Assembly (NCBI GenBank): GCA_017569305.1
Contig: CP069418.1
Coordinates: forward strand, 3,498,494 to 3,562,493
Direction of reading: 5' to 3'
Source of the DNA: Clostridiales bacterium FE2011
GTDB taxonomy: Bacteria; Bacillota; Clostridia; Christensenellales; Aristaeellaceae
DNA: 64,000 nucleotides
The first letter of the stretch is position 1. Each line of letters opens with the position of its first letter. Positions 52,176 through 61,089 of this stretch are shown in pieces. The position numbers and the translations under genes were made by a program. The notes under the pieces are model-generated. The model had not been told where the DNA came from. It was given only the letters and a program-made list of their open reading frames with translations, and made no database searches.

Positions 52176-53273
52176 ATGGCTGAGCACGTCAATCGTTACA
52201 GAGAAGAAATGGATGCGAAACGCATTCTGCAGATTCGCGATATCACCCGCGCGCTCCCTCAGGCCTGCGGTGATTTCCTGCGTTCGATTGCTATATCCAC
52301 CAGCACGCTGACCAGGCTCGCTTACGCTATCGATCTGAACACCTTTTTCTCTTTTTTGCATGATGAACGTGTTCAGTTCGCTGATAAGCCCCCCAGGCTT
52401 CTGAATGATGCTGATCTAGAAAAACTGGACAGAACGGATATCGTCGCCTACACCGAGTACCTGACTTACTACCTGAAAAGCACAGAGGATGATTCGGTAC
52501 CTAACAAAGTTTATGTCAATCATGAACTGGCAATCAAACGAAAGCTTTGTTCGATACGTTCCTTTTATGATTATCTTTTTAAAAACCAGCGGATTTCCTC
52601 CAACGTAACGGAGCTGGTTCCCCTCCCCAAGATCCATGAAAAACCGATTATCCGCCTGAATAAAAATGAGATGTCCCGGATGCTGGAGCTGGCTCAGAAC
52701 GGCGACCAGCTGACAGATCACCAGCAGAAATTCCAGAAAATCACCGCAAAACGGGATTATGCCATCCTTTCCCTTTTTCTCGGAACCGGGATCCGTGTCA
52801 GCGAATGTGTGGGAATCAACATCGGAGACGTGGACCTGGAAAACAATGCCTTTATTGTCACCCGCAAAGGCGGCAATCAGGTCGTGCTGTATTTTCCCCC
52901 TGAAGTGGCTGAGGCCCTGGCGGATTACATGCAGGAAAGGTCACATACAGAGGCTGTGGAAGGACATGAAGACGCTTTATTCCTGAGCCTGCAGCGCAAA
53001 AGAATCACACAGCGGGCCGTTCAGAACCTGGTCAAGAAATATGCGGCTGTGGCTGCACCGCTGAAATCAAAGATCAGCCCGCATAAACTGCGGAGTACCT
53101 ATGCAACAAACCTTTATAATGAGACGGGCGATATTTATCTTGTCGCAGATGTGCTTGGCCATACCTCCGTGGATACAACCAGAAAGCATTACGCAGATAT
53201 GACCGACGCAAGACGCCGTATGGCAGCGGAACATGTCCATCTGCCTGGCGATCCCGATTTCCGGAATGAATAA
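52176..53273 (+). CDS. Xer-type tyrosine recombinase
   Basis: A 365-residue site-specific recombinase, starting at ATG 52176 behind TTGGGAGG. The N-terminal SAM-like core-binding domain spans about 1-165 (TLTRLAYAIDLNTFFSFL). The catalytic domain has Arg in GTGIRVSECVGINIGDVD (about 206-223), Lys in TRKGGNQV, HxxR in SPHKLRSTYATNLY (about 304-317), His in LGHTSVDTTRKHYADM (about 327-342), and the nucleophile Tyr in the same segment. It is longer than XerC/XerD (about 295-305 residues). The size and the insertion before the catalytic domain recall single-recombinase XerS-like proteins. It has its own promoter and an adjacent dif-like palindrome. Confidence 0.9.
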   Translation: MAEHVNRYREEMDAKRILQIRDITRALPQACGDFLRSIAISTSTLTRLAYAIDLNTFFSFLHDERVQFADKPPRLLNDADLEKLDRTDIVAYTEYLTYYLKSTEDDSVPNKVYVNHELAIKRKLCSIRSFYDYLFKNQRISSNVTELVPLPKIHEKPIIRLNKNEMSRMLELAQNGDQLTDHQQKFQKITAKRDYAILSLFLGTGIRVSECVGINIGDVDLENNAFIVTRKGGNQVVLYFPPEVAEALADYMQERSHTEAVEGHEDALFLSLQRKRITQRAVQNLVKKYAAVAAPLKSKISPHKLRSTYATNLYNETGDIYLVADVLGHTSVDTTRKHYADMTDARRRMAAEHVHLPGDPDFRNE

Positions 53274-53282
53274 GACACCGGA

Positions 53283-54902
53283 TCATTTATTTTTCATCAG
53301 GTCGAGAATCTTTTTGGTCAGCTGCTTGATCTCGCTGTTTGCGTGACCTTTCAGTTGTTCTGTAAACCTTTCCAGTGAGGATACAGCCGCCATGAGATCG
53401 TTATAAGCCTTGTCTTTTTTATCCTTTGCCACAGATACACCGCTGCCTGATGCAGCGGATTTCTTTTTGACGACAGGTTCCGTCAGCCGGATCCACTCCC
53501 CTTTCAGGAGATCAAATTCGGAGCCGGAATATGGAGCAAGAGACTGAAGGCCCAGGTTGTCCTGTACATAGGAAGCAAAACCCGAACAGGACTGATCGTC
53601 CCCATGATTGACAAAAACCCATGAAGGCTTCTTATCAAAGGCAGACAGCCAATTGATCAGCCCGTCCCTGTCCGCATGGCCTGATATTCCCTGAAGCAAA
53701 GCGATCCTGGCTTTAACGTCAATTTCCTCGCCGAAAATCTTGACGGATTCCGCTCCGTCATAGATAATCCGTCCCAGTGTTCCATTTGCCTGATAACCGA
53801 CAAAAAGGATCGTGTTTCTGCTGTCCCAAAGATTATGCTTCAGATGATGGCGGATCCGTCCGCCTTCGCACATTCCGCCTGATGAGATGATGACTTTGGA
53901 GGTTTTATCGGTATTCAGTGCTTTTGATTCATCTGAGGAAACAGTTGTATACAATCCGTCAAACCAGATGGGATTCTGTCCTTCAGCCATGATTTCCCTG
54001 GTCGGCGGATCCAGGCATACCTGGCTGCACTGAAGGAACACAGCTGTGGCTTCATTGGCCAGCGGGCTGTCCACATATACAGGAAAGGAATCATATTCAG
54101 GAATCAGGTGGTTCTGTTTGATTTCCCGGAAGAAGTACAGCAGTTCCTGTGTGCGGCCCACCGCAAAGGAAGGAATGATCACGCTGCCTCCCCTGCTGAA
54201 CGTCTCTCTGAGGATTTCGGTGAGCGCCGGAATCGGAGGCGTTACGAATTCATGGATCCGTGTGCCGTAAGTCGATTCAATCAGCAGATAATCCGCCTCT
54301 TTCACCGGCTGAGGATTGTTGATAATCGGCTGTTCAAGATTGCCCACATCACCGGTGCATACGAGTTTCCTTGTTTCACCCCGGTCTTCCAGGAACAGTT
54401 CCACAAAAGAGGAACCGAGTAAATGACCGGCATCGGTAAAACGGGCGGACAGGCCCTCATCGACCATATAAATCTCGCCGTATTCACAAGGTTTGAACAA
54501 ATCCATGGTCTCGGCAACGTCTTCGCTGGTATACAGGGGTTCCACGACCGTACCGCTGTGCCGGAGATTCTTCTTTGTTTCATAGGCGGCGTCTGTTTCC
54601 TGGATATGGGCGCTGTCAGCCAGCATGATGGAACAGAGGTTTTCCGTTTCGGCCGTGGCGTAAATCGTTCCCCTGAATCCTCTTTTATATAACAGCGGCA
54701 GCATGCCGGAATGATCGATATGAGCATGAGTCAGAAATACATATTCAATCTGTCCCGGCGCAACGGGCAGCTCCTGCATGACAAAATCATTTTCTCCCTG
54801 CTCCATACCGTAATCCACCAGGAAATAACGGTTATCCATCCATTCCACAAGGGTACAGCTTCCTGTAACCTGATGAGCAGCACCGATAAAAGTGATTTTC
54901 AT
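53283..54902 (-). CDS. Beta-CASP metallo-beta-lactamase-fold ribonuclease-like protein
   Basis: A 539-residue metallo-beta-lactamase protein of the beta-CASP (YSH1/CPSF73-like) group, which processes RNA. Metal-binding motif LTHAHIDHSG has His59, His61, Asp63 and His64; further ligands are seen in TDAGHLLGSSF and the terminal ISGHADRDGL. The beta-CASP part has IIPSFAVGRTQELLYFFRE and ISSGGMCEGGRIRHHL. It ends in a 75-residue charged extension (SAASGSGVSVAKDKKDKAYND...), predicted helical. Unlike RNase J it lacks a clear C-terminal dimer domain. The substrate is unknown. It converges on the recombinase gene. Confidence 0.92.
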   Translation of the reverse strand: MKITFIGAAHQVTGSCTLVEWMDNRYFLVDYGMEQGENDFVMQELPVAPGQIEYVFLTHAHIDHSGMLPLLYKRGFRGTIYATAETENLCSIMLADSAHIQETDAAYETKKNLRHSGTVVEPLYTSEDVAETMDLFKPCEYGEIYMVDEGLSARFTDAGHLLGSSFVELFLEDRGETRKLVCTGDVGNLEQPIINNPQPVKEADYLLIESTYGTRIHEFVTPPIPALTEILRETFSRGGSVIIPSFAVGRTQELLYFFREIKQNHLIPEYDSFPVYVDSPLANEATAVFLQCSQVCLDPPTREIMAEGQNPIWFDGLYTTVSSDESKALNTDKTSKVIISSGGMCEGGRIRHHLKHNLWDSRNTILFVGYQANGTLGRIIYDGAESVKIFGEEIDVKARIALLQGISGHADRDGLINWLSAFDKKPSWVFVNHGDDQSCSGFASYVQDNLGLQSLAPYSGSEFDLLKGEWIRLTEPVVKKKSAASGSGVSVAKDKKDKAYNDLMAAVSSLERFTEQLKGHANSEIKQLTKKILDLMKNK

Positions 54903-54977
54903 GGTTCGAGAAACCTTTCATTATATTATTTGCAAAAAGATAAGACGACCGATATAATAAATAAGCTGTACAGCGTG

Positions 54978-55175
54978 TCAGGAAAGACTGTTTCGGCTGT
55001 CGTTTTCCTGTTCAAGCATAATACCGTCAATATTGATGCCGCGGTATTCGGCATCTCCTTTGACACATTTCATACAGTTGTCGCAGATCTTTTCCGGATC
55101 GAGATCACAGCGGTCACACTCACCGCAGCCTATACATTCCCTGTCATACAGCACACACTGTTTATGCACAGCCAT
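54978..55175 (-). CDS. Small cysteine-rich protein (8 Cys)
   Basis: A 65-residue protein starting at ATG 55175 with AGGAGG 11 nt upstream. Eight cysteines cluster in residues 7-38: C-x6-C-x2-C-x2-C-x2-C then C-x2-C-x2-C (segments CIGCGECDRC and CDNCMKC). This could bind zinc or, given the CxxCxxC spacing, an iron-sulfur cluster. The tail is acidic (INIDGIMLEQENDS). I do not know a named family; similar short proteins seem to occur in Clostridia. It is divergent from the GNAT gene with 64 nt between starts. Confidence 0.75.
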   Translation of the reverse strand: MAVHKQCVLYDRECIGCGECDRCDLDPEKICDNCMKCVKGDAEYRGINIDGIMLEQENDSRNSLS

Positions 55176-55239
55176 CGTCCGGAACACCTCCTGTTTGACC
55201 TATTATACATTGTGCCTGAAAGGACGGTCAAGTTTATTC

Positions 55240-55749
55240 ATGATCGAATTGCGGACCTTTACGGAGGAGGAATACCATCAGTTTTTCAGACATTATGAAT
55301 CTGATCCGATGATGGATCCTTCCCCTTTCCATTATAATCGAGAACAGATTTCCCGTTCCTATGCCTATAATCATGACGGATACAGGGATGACTATGCACA
55401 CTTCGGCATTTTTCAGGACAATCAGCCCGTCGGTTCCTTTCAGCTGAAAAGAATCAACAGGGAGAAAGGCAGCTGTGAATTTGGCATTATCCTTCAGAAT
55501 GACAGCTGTAAAAACCGGGGAATCGGTACAGAAGCGATCAGGCTGGGCATGGAAGCTGCCCGTGATCTGTACGGCATGAAAACACTGATCGGCGATACAA
55601 TGGGAAGAAACAAAAGGATGATTCGTGTTTTCGAAAAGCTGGGCTTTCAGTTAACCGAAAAAATTCCTGCTTCTTTTGAACTGCCGGACGGTCAGAAGGA
55701 AGACCGGCTGGTTTACAGAATCAATCTGACGGAGGATAACATAAAATGA
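55240..55749 (+). CDS. GNAT family N-acetyltransferase
   Basis: A 169-residue acetyltransferase. It has an N-terminal MIELRTFTEEEYHQFFRHY, a central strand QPVGSFQLKRINREKGSCEFGIIL, the acetyl-CoA-binding motif A NRGIGTEAIRLGMEAA (about 90-105), and RVFEKLGFQLTEK near the end. It resembles RimJ/L-type or spermidine-type enzymes; the substrate cannot be told. ATG 55240 has AAAGGA rather far upstream (about 15 nt), so the start is less sure. It overlaps the next gene by 4 nt (ATGA). Confidence 0.88.
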   Translation: MIELRTFTEEEYHQFFRHYESDPMMDPSPFHYNREQISRSYAYNHDGYRDDYAHFGIFQDNQPVGSFQLKRINREKGSCEFGIILQNDSCKNRGIGTEAIRLGMEAARDLYGMKTLIGDTMGRNKRMIRVFEKLGFQLTEKIPASFELPDGQKEDRLVYRINLTEDNIK

Positions 55750-56924
55750 CCCCAACCATACAGCTGAAACCCGGCAAGGAAAAACGTGTATATACCCTGC
55801 ATCCCTGGATTTTCAAAAGCGATATCGACAAGGAACTGAACGGCTCCACAGCCGGGGATATCGTGGACATCATCAGTTCCAAAGGAAAGTTCCTGGCCAG
55901 AGGATACTATAATCCCAACAGCCAGATTGCCCTGCGGATCATGACCTACAATGAAGAAGAAGCAGTGGATCGTGACCTGATTTTCCGCAGAATTCATGAA
56001 GCAGTGGAATACCGTCGTACCTTTGCGGATCTGAAAAGCTGCCGTCTTGTATTTGCTGAAAGCGACAGGCTTCCTGCGCTGATTGTGGATGCCTTTGATG
56101 ATGTTCTGGTGCTGCAGTGCCTGGCACTGGGAATGGAACGGTTTAAAAAGGATATCGTGGACGCGCTGGTTGAAGAAATGCATCCCCGGGGCATCTGGGA
56201 AAGAAACGACGTACCGGTGCGCAAACTGGAAGGCCTGGAAATGTGTACAGGCCTGCTGTATGGCGAAGTGCCGGATCGTGTACAAATGTGTGAAAACGGC
56301 GTCAGGTTCTGGGTTGATGTAAAGGAAGGTCAGAAAACCGGGTTTTTCCTGGATCAGAAGGAAAACCGCGCTGCCATTGCCCCCTTTGTGAAAGACCAGA
56401 AAGTGCTGGACTGTTTCACACATACCGGATCTTTCGCGCTGCATGCAGGACATTACGGCGCAGCCGAAGTGACCGGTGTGGATATCAGTGAATTTGCCTG
56501 TGAATGTGCTGCCGAAAATGCCTCGCTTAACCACCTGGAGGACAGGGTTCATTTTGTGGCAGCGAACGCATTTGATCTTCTTTCTGAACAGAGCCGCAAA
56601 GGCGAAAAATATGACGTGATTATTCTTGATCCTCCTGCTTTTACCAAATCACGCAACGCTGTGGACAGCGCGCTCAGGGGCTACAAGGAAATCAATCTGC
56701 GCGCCATGAAAATGATCCGTGAAGGCGGGTACCTGATCACCTGCTCCTGCAGCCAACATGTACTGCCTGAAATGTTCCGGACGATGGTGCTTGATGCGGC
56801 GAAAGACGCAAAAGTACTGCTCAGGCAGGTAGAATTCAGGACACAGGGTAAAGATCATCCGATTCTTCCCTATGCCCGTGAAACCGAATACCTGAAGTGC
56901 GGTATATATCAGGTTTTCAGATGA
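55746..56924 (+). CDS. rlmI: RlmI-like class I rRNA cytosine-C5 methyltransferase
   Basis: A 392-residue protein with an N-terminal PUA domain (about 1-75; KPGKEKRVYTLHPWIFKSDI) and a SAM-dependent methyltransferase domain. Signature segments are VKEGQKTGFFLDQKENR (about 195-211), VLDCFTHTGSFALHAGHYGA (about 220-239), the catalytic DVIILDPPAFTKSR (about 289-302), and LITCSCSQHV (about 331-340) with the Cys pair. By family it methylates C1962 in 23S rRNA or a similar site. It is coupled to the GNAT gene. Confidence 0.92.
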   Translation: MTPTIQLKPGKEKRVYTLHPWIFKSDIDKELNGSTAGDIVDIISSKGKFLARGYYNPNSQIALRIMTYNEEEAVDRDLIFRRIHEAVEYRRTFADLKSCRLVFAESDRLPALIVDAFDDVLVLQCLALGMERFKKDIVDALVEEMHPRGIWERNDVPVRKLEGLEMCTGLLYGEVPDRVQMCENGVRFWVDVKEGQKTGFFLDQKENRAAIAPFVKDQKVLDCFTHTGSFALHAGHYGAAEVTGVDISEFACECAAENASLNHLEDRVHFVAANAFDLLSEQSRKGEKYDVIILDPPAFTKSRNAVDSALRGYKEINLRAMKMIREGGYLITCSCSQHVLPEMFRTMVLDAAKDAKVLLRQVEFRTQGKDHPILPYARETEYLKCGIYQVFR

Positions 56925-56949
56925 TTTGACAGATCACTCGGTCTCCTGA

Positions 56950-57846
56950 TCAGCTGTCATACCCCAGGTTCTTCAGATCCGATGCATTGTTACGCCAGTC
57001 AGGACGGATTTTTACCCACAATTTCAGATTGATGTGCGTATCCATCAGTTTTTCAATATCAAGCCGTGCTTCAGTACCGATGGTCTGAAGCATGGTTCCG
57101 TTTTTGCCGATAATAATTCCCTTATGGGCTGCCCGTTCACAGTATACCGTAGCGTTGATCTCAGTCAGTTTATCACTGAGCGCTTCAATTTTCATGATTT
57201 CCACACCGATCCCGTGCGGCACTTCGTCCCTGAGATGACGAAGCGCTTTTTCGCGGATAATTTCGGCGCACAGAATCCGCTCCGGCTGGTCTGTAATCAT
57301 ATCTTCCGGAAAATACTGCGGCCCTTCCGGCAGGTGATTCTCCAGGCTTTTGATCAGTTCCTCCACACCGTCTCCGGTCCTGGCGCTTACAGGGATAATC
57401 TCTTCAAATCCAATTTCCGCTGCCTTGGCCGTAGCCGCAAGGATCTGTTCCGGTGTCGCCAGGTCGATCTTGTTCAGGGCCAGAATAACAGGAACCTTTT
57501 TCTCCTTCATTCCCTCGGCAACGCGCAGATCATTTTCCGTAATATGGGTGACGTCAAAAAGCACCAGCACGGCGTCCATACCGTCCATGGCATCACGGAC
57601 AGAGTGCATCATATACTCCCCGAGTTTTGTCCGCGGATCATGAATACCGGGCGTATCCAGGAAAACGATCTGGTGTTCAGTTCTCGACAGCACACCCATA
57701 ATCCGACTGCGTGTGGTCTGGGGCTTGCTGGATACAATCGCGATTTTTTCTCCGATCATTCTGTTCATCAGAGAAGATTTCCCCACATTGGGCCTGCCGA
57801 TGATGGTCACAAATCCTGAATGATAGTTTTTAGCTTTCTGTTTCAT
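56950..57846 (-). CDS. era: GTPase Era
   Basis: Essential GTPase that binds 16S rRNA and helps 30S maturation. The 298-residue product starts at ATG 57846 (AGGAG 9 nt upstream; an ATG 18 nt earlier overlaps the previous stop). Motifs are G1 GRPNVGKSS (about 16-24), G2 QTTRSRIMG, G3 DTPGIHD (about 69-75), G4 NKID (about 131-134), and the KH domain (about 215-290; HKGIIIGKNGTMLQTIG). Last gene of the phoH-pgpH-ybeY/cdd-era operon. Confidence 0.98.
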   Translation of the reverse strand: MKQKAKNYHSGFVTIIGRPNVGKSSLMNRMIGEKIAIVSSKPQTTRSRIMGVLSRTEHQIVFLDTPGIHDPRTKLGEYMMHSVRDAMDGMDAVLVLFDVTHITENDLRVAEGMKEKKVPVILALNKIDLATPEQILAATAKAAEIGFEEIIPVSARTGDGVEELIKSLENHLPEGPQYFPEDMITDQPERILCAEIIREKALRHLRDEVPHGIGVEIMKIEALSDKLTEINATVYCERAAHKGIIIGKNGTMLQTIGTEARLDIEKLMDTHINLKLWVKIRPDWRNNASDLKNLGYDS

Positions 57847-57860
57847 TGGTTTTCTCCTGT

Positions 57861-58766
57861 TCAATGTTCCATGCTGTGGGGGCCAAAGCCCTCCGGAAGC
57901 AGTTCCTTCAGCGTTTTTTCCTCTACATGATCATCCCATGTGACAAGAATCCGCAGATCCGGTGCAAATTCATTGAGTACCTGCCTGCATGCGCCGCAGG
58001 GCCAGGCTTTTGTTTTCGCCGCAATCGCAAGCATATCAAAGGAACGGACGCCTTCACTGACAGCCTTGAAAACAGCTGTCCTTTCTGCACAGTTTGTCAG
58101 GCCAAATGAAGCGTTTTCCACGTTGCAGCCTGTAAAAATCCTTCCGTCCGTGCTGTGAAGCGCCGCTCCCACAGGATAGGAAGAATAAGGTGAATAGCTT
58201 CTGGTCATGGCTTCCCTGGCTTTGGATAGCAGGAGCTGATCATCCGCCGCGTCATGTTCTTCCCTGCTTACGGACGCTGCTGCAAGAATCTTTTCCTCCA
58301 TGGCCCTCATCCTTTCCTTGTCTGCTTCCTCTATATGATCGTATCCCATCAGGTGGCAGATACCATGAACAAGAAGATAAACAGCCTCTCTTTTGACGGT
58401 ATGGCCGTATTCCTGTGCCTGGGCAATCAGGTGCGGTACGGAAATAAACAGGTCGCCGAGAAACGCTGCATCATATTCATCGTCGTATTCCTGCCTGAGC
58501 AGGGCTTCACTGTCTCCTGCTGTTTTCCCTTCCGGATAGTTCACAGAAGGAAAAGAAAGCACATCCGTTGAACGATCGATTCCCCTGTACTGCCTGTTGA
58601 TATCTGCAATCATTGCGTCATCACACAGGCATACGGTCACTGCACAGGGAATTTTGACGTTTTCACAGTTCAGGCAAAGATCGGCTGCTGTCTGCATACG
58701 TTCCATAATGGCATTGTCAATCTCATTACGGACGTCCCATTCAATCAGCACTTTCCGCTTCCTCAT
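57861..58766 (-). CDS. ybeY-cdd: Fusion of endoribonuclease YbeY and cytidine deaminase
   Basis: A single 301-residue frame. Residues 1-155 are YbeY, the rRNA-maturation metallo-RNase, with the zinc triad His134, His138, His144 in HGICHLMGYDH and the conserved GIDRSTDVLSF. Residues about 170-301 are a homotetrameric-type cytidine deaminase with Cys226/Glu228 (NCAER), Cys257/Cys260 (PCGACR) and GCNVENASFG. No stop or frameshift lies between them. In Bacillus the order is ybeY-dgkA-cdd-era; here dgkA is missing and the neighbours are joined. ATG 58766 overlaps pgpH by 26 nt; GTG 58751 (MLIEWDV) is a reasonable alternative start. Confidence 0.93.
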   Translation of the reverse strand: MRKRKVLIEWDVRNEIDNAIMERMQTAADLCLNCENVKIPCAVTVCLCDDAMIADINRQYRGIDRSTDVLSFPSVNYPEGKTAGDSEALLRQEYDDEYDAAFLGDLFISVPHLIAQAQEYGHTVKREAVYLLVHGICHLMGYDHIEEADKERMRAMEEKILAAASVSREEHDAADDQLLLSKAREAMTRSYSPYSSYPVGAALHSTDGRIFTGCNVENASFGLTNCAERTAVFKAVSEGVRSFDMLAIAAKTKAWPCGACRQVLNEFAPDLRILVTWDDHVEEKTLKELLPEGFGPHSMEH

Positions 58767-61089
58767 TTCTCTTTTGTTCGTTATCTGCCGCAGCATTTTC
58801 TGCGGGATTTTCAGGCTGTTTTTCCTGTGGTTCGTCCTTTTCTGTACCTGCTTCAGGTTTGATTTCATCAGCTTTCTGCTCGCTCTGATTATCCGGCTGA
58901 ACAGGTTCATTCTTCACAACAGGCTGAACAACATATTTTTCCACTTTGGGATACTCGACCCGCTCATGATACACGCCTTTCAGGATACCGGAAAAAGCCG
59001 TGCAGATCTGGTCTATATCGCTGAGGGAAAGGGGGCATTCGCTCAGCTGTCCGTCCTCAAGTTTTCCCCTGATCAGGCGTTCAATATACTGATCAATCGC
59101 TTTCGGCGTCGGATCCTTCATGGAACGGATAGCCGCTTCAATACTGTCGGCCATCATAACAATGGACGCTTCCCGGGTACGGGGTTTCGGACCGGCATAA
59201 CGGAAATCATTGATATCCACGTGTCTGCCGTCAGACATCTGGAGCGCTTTATGATAGAAGAACATAACCGGTGTTACACCGTGATGCTGCAGGATAATAT
59301 CCTGAATTTCCGGCGGCAGATGCTCTTTCTGTGCCATCAGTGCCCCGTCTTTTGTATGGGACGTCAGGATTGCCGCGGATACATAGGGATCCGTTTTTTC
59401 ATGGGGATTGCTCCCGTGCTGGTTCTCGCTGAAATATCCGGGACGCTTCAGTTTGCCGATATCATGGTAATAGGCACCGGCTCTTGCGAGATAAGCATTT
59501 GCGCCGATCTTATCCGCCGCAGCTTCCGCCAGATTGGCCACAATAATGGAATGATGATAGGTGCCCGGAGCTTCAAGCATCAGCCGTTTCATGAGCGGCT
59601 GATTCGGATTGGTGATTTCCAGAAGCCGGCTGGGCGTTGCGAGATGGAAAACACCTTCAAAAGCAGGCTGAAGCGCTACGGCAAGCGCACCGCTCAGCAG
59701 GCTTCCCGTCAGGGCCCATACTCCGGTCTGTATCATATTCAGTGTTTCGGCAGACGTCAGGAGCTTGATCCCGACAATCATAATCAGGCAGAAGACAGCA
59801 GAGATCAGCCCGGAAACCAGTACGCGCACGCGCTGCGGTCTTCCCTTCAGGAACCATACGGTTGCGATACCGCTGGACAATGTATTGGCCATTATCAGGA
59901 CAACATCATAGAAGGTGGTATTGCTGTTGCAGGATGTGATGCCTGCAAAGAGAAGAGCCAGTGGAACCATAAGCACAAGCCCAGCCCGGTATCCGATCAG
60001 CACTGTGCCCAGAATGGTACCAAGCGCGATCGGAATAATATAAAGGCTCGGAAGCAGTGTCGCAATGGACGCAAATCCATAGCAAAGAATCAGGATGATG
60101 AGGATAACCGCCAGTCTGCGTATATCCTTCAGCAGGTCTTTCAGCAGCAGATGCAGCATCATCAGCAGTGCGACCATCGCCAGAACCGTTGTAATCAGAG
60201 CTCCACCGTACACGGAATAATCATAATGATTATCGTTCAGGAAACCCAGACTTCGGAGCATTTCAATCTGATTAAGGGTAATCCTGTCGCCTTCCCGGAT
60301 AATATTCTGCCCCTGGGGCACAATGACCGGTTCCACAGCATCCCTGGCCTTCTGCCGGTCAGTCTCATAATCTTCCTGGTTGATCGGCATATTCGGTTTG
60401 ATACAGGTACGCAGGACAATGGGAATAATATTCTGGATATAGGAAATATCAACCGTCGTATAACCCACATTCTGCATGATGCTCATGATTTCCTGGGCTA
60501 CCTGTCCTTCCCGGATGCCCGAACTCAATGAGTTTTCAACCACTTTTGTAACAGTGGTCACCATTTTTTCGAATTCTTCGGTATCACCCCGCATGACTGT
60601 GGTCAGCTGCGTCCGGTTATTCAGTGACAGGATATCAAGCATTGCAAGCGCGCGGTCAATTTCTTCCTCGGAGAAAGGGCGGTTGGAAACTAATGTCCCG
60701 TCATCCTGTGTCCTTAATTCAAGGCCGTACTGCTGTATGTTTCTCAGTTCCTGGAATGCATTTGACAGCATTTCCATGACTTCTTCCTTGACGCCGGGAG
60801 TATATCCGTATTTGGGCTCCACGCTGTCAGCGGCGGCGTTCCTTTTATCTTCCGTTGCAACAATATCCTCAACATCTTTGGTTGCATTGATTGTCACATG
60901 CGAAATAGTGCCCACACGAAGATCGTATTTTTTGGGTGTGCATATACAGAAGAACAGACCGAGAATGATCAGAAATGTACCCAGAATCATCACGAAACAG
61001 ATGCTGGAAGAGGAATGCAGCCAGCTTTTGAATGAATGCTCGTTATTCTTTTTCATATCCTGTTCTTTTTTGTTCTGACCCTCTGTCAT
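58741..61089 (-). CDS. pgpH: 7TM-HD domain protein (PgpH-like c-di-AMP phosphodiesterase)
   Basis: A 782-residue membrane protein. TM1 lies at about 28-52, then a large extracytoplasmic 7TMR-HDED domain (about 55-285), seven predicted helices (about 290-490), and a cytosolic HD domain with HHSIIVANLAE (about 520-530), YYHDIGKLKRP (about 551-561) and DIILQHHGVTP. PgpH-type proteins degrade cyclic di-AMP, linking it to wall and osmotic homeostasis. A 65-residue acidic tail (PENPAENAAADNEQKRNEE) ends the protein. It overlaps phoH by 4 nt and the ybeY fusion by 26 nt. Confidence 0.94.
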   Translation of the reverse strand: MTEGQNKKEQDMKKNNEHSFKSWLHSSSSICFVMILGTFLIILGLFFCICTPKKYDLRVGTISHVTINATKDVEDIVATEDKRNAAADSVEPKYGYTPGVKEEVMEMLSNAFQELRNIQQYGLELRTQDDGTLVSNRPFSEEEIDRALAMLDILSLNNRTQLTTVMRGDTEEFEKMVTTVTKVVENSLSSGIREGQVAQEIMSIMQNVGYTTVDISYIQNIIPIVLRTCIKPNMPINQEDYETDRQKARDAVEPVIVPQGQNIIREGDRITLNQIEMLRSLGFLNDNHYDYSVYGGALITTVLAMVALLMMLHLLLKDLLKDIRRLAVILIILILCYGFASIATLLPSLYIIPIALGTILGTVLIGYRAGLVLMVPLALLFAGITSCNSNTTFYDVVLIMANTLSSGIATVWFLKGRPQRVRVLVSGLISAVFCLIMIVGIKLLTSAETLNMIQTGVWALTGSLLSGALAVALQPAFEGVFHLATPSRLLEITNPNQPLMKRLMLEAPGTYHHSIIVANLAEAAADKIGANAYLARAGAYYHDIGKLKRPGYFSENQHGSNPHEKTDPYVSAAILTSHTKDGALMAQKEHLPPEIQDIILQHHGVTPVMFFYHKALQMSDGRHVDINDFRYAGPKPRTREASIVMMADSIEAAIRSMKDPTPKAIDQYIERLIRGKLEDGQLSECPLSLSDIDQICTAFSGILKGVYHERVEYPKVEKYVVQPVVKNEPVQPDNQSEQKADEIKPEAGTEKDEPQEKQPENPAENAAADNEQKRNEEAESAD

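Noticed and set aside
56928..56960. Inverted repeat TGACAG/CTGTCA between rlmI and era as a terminator
   Set aside because: The stem is short and interrupted and no T run follows in either direction.
58597..60531. A 644-codon plus-strand frame opposite pgpH
   Set aside because: The minus strand encodes a full PgpH with 7TM and HD motifs in a coupled operon; the antisense frame has no ribosome binding site or domain.
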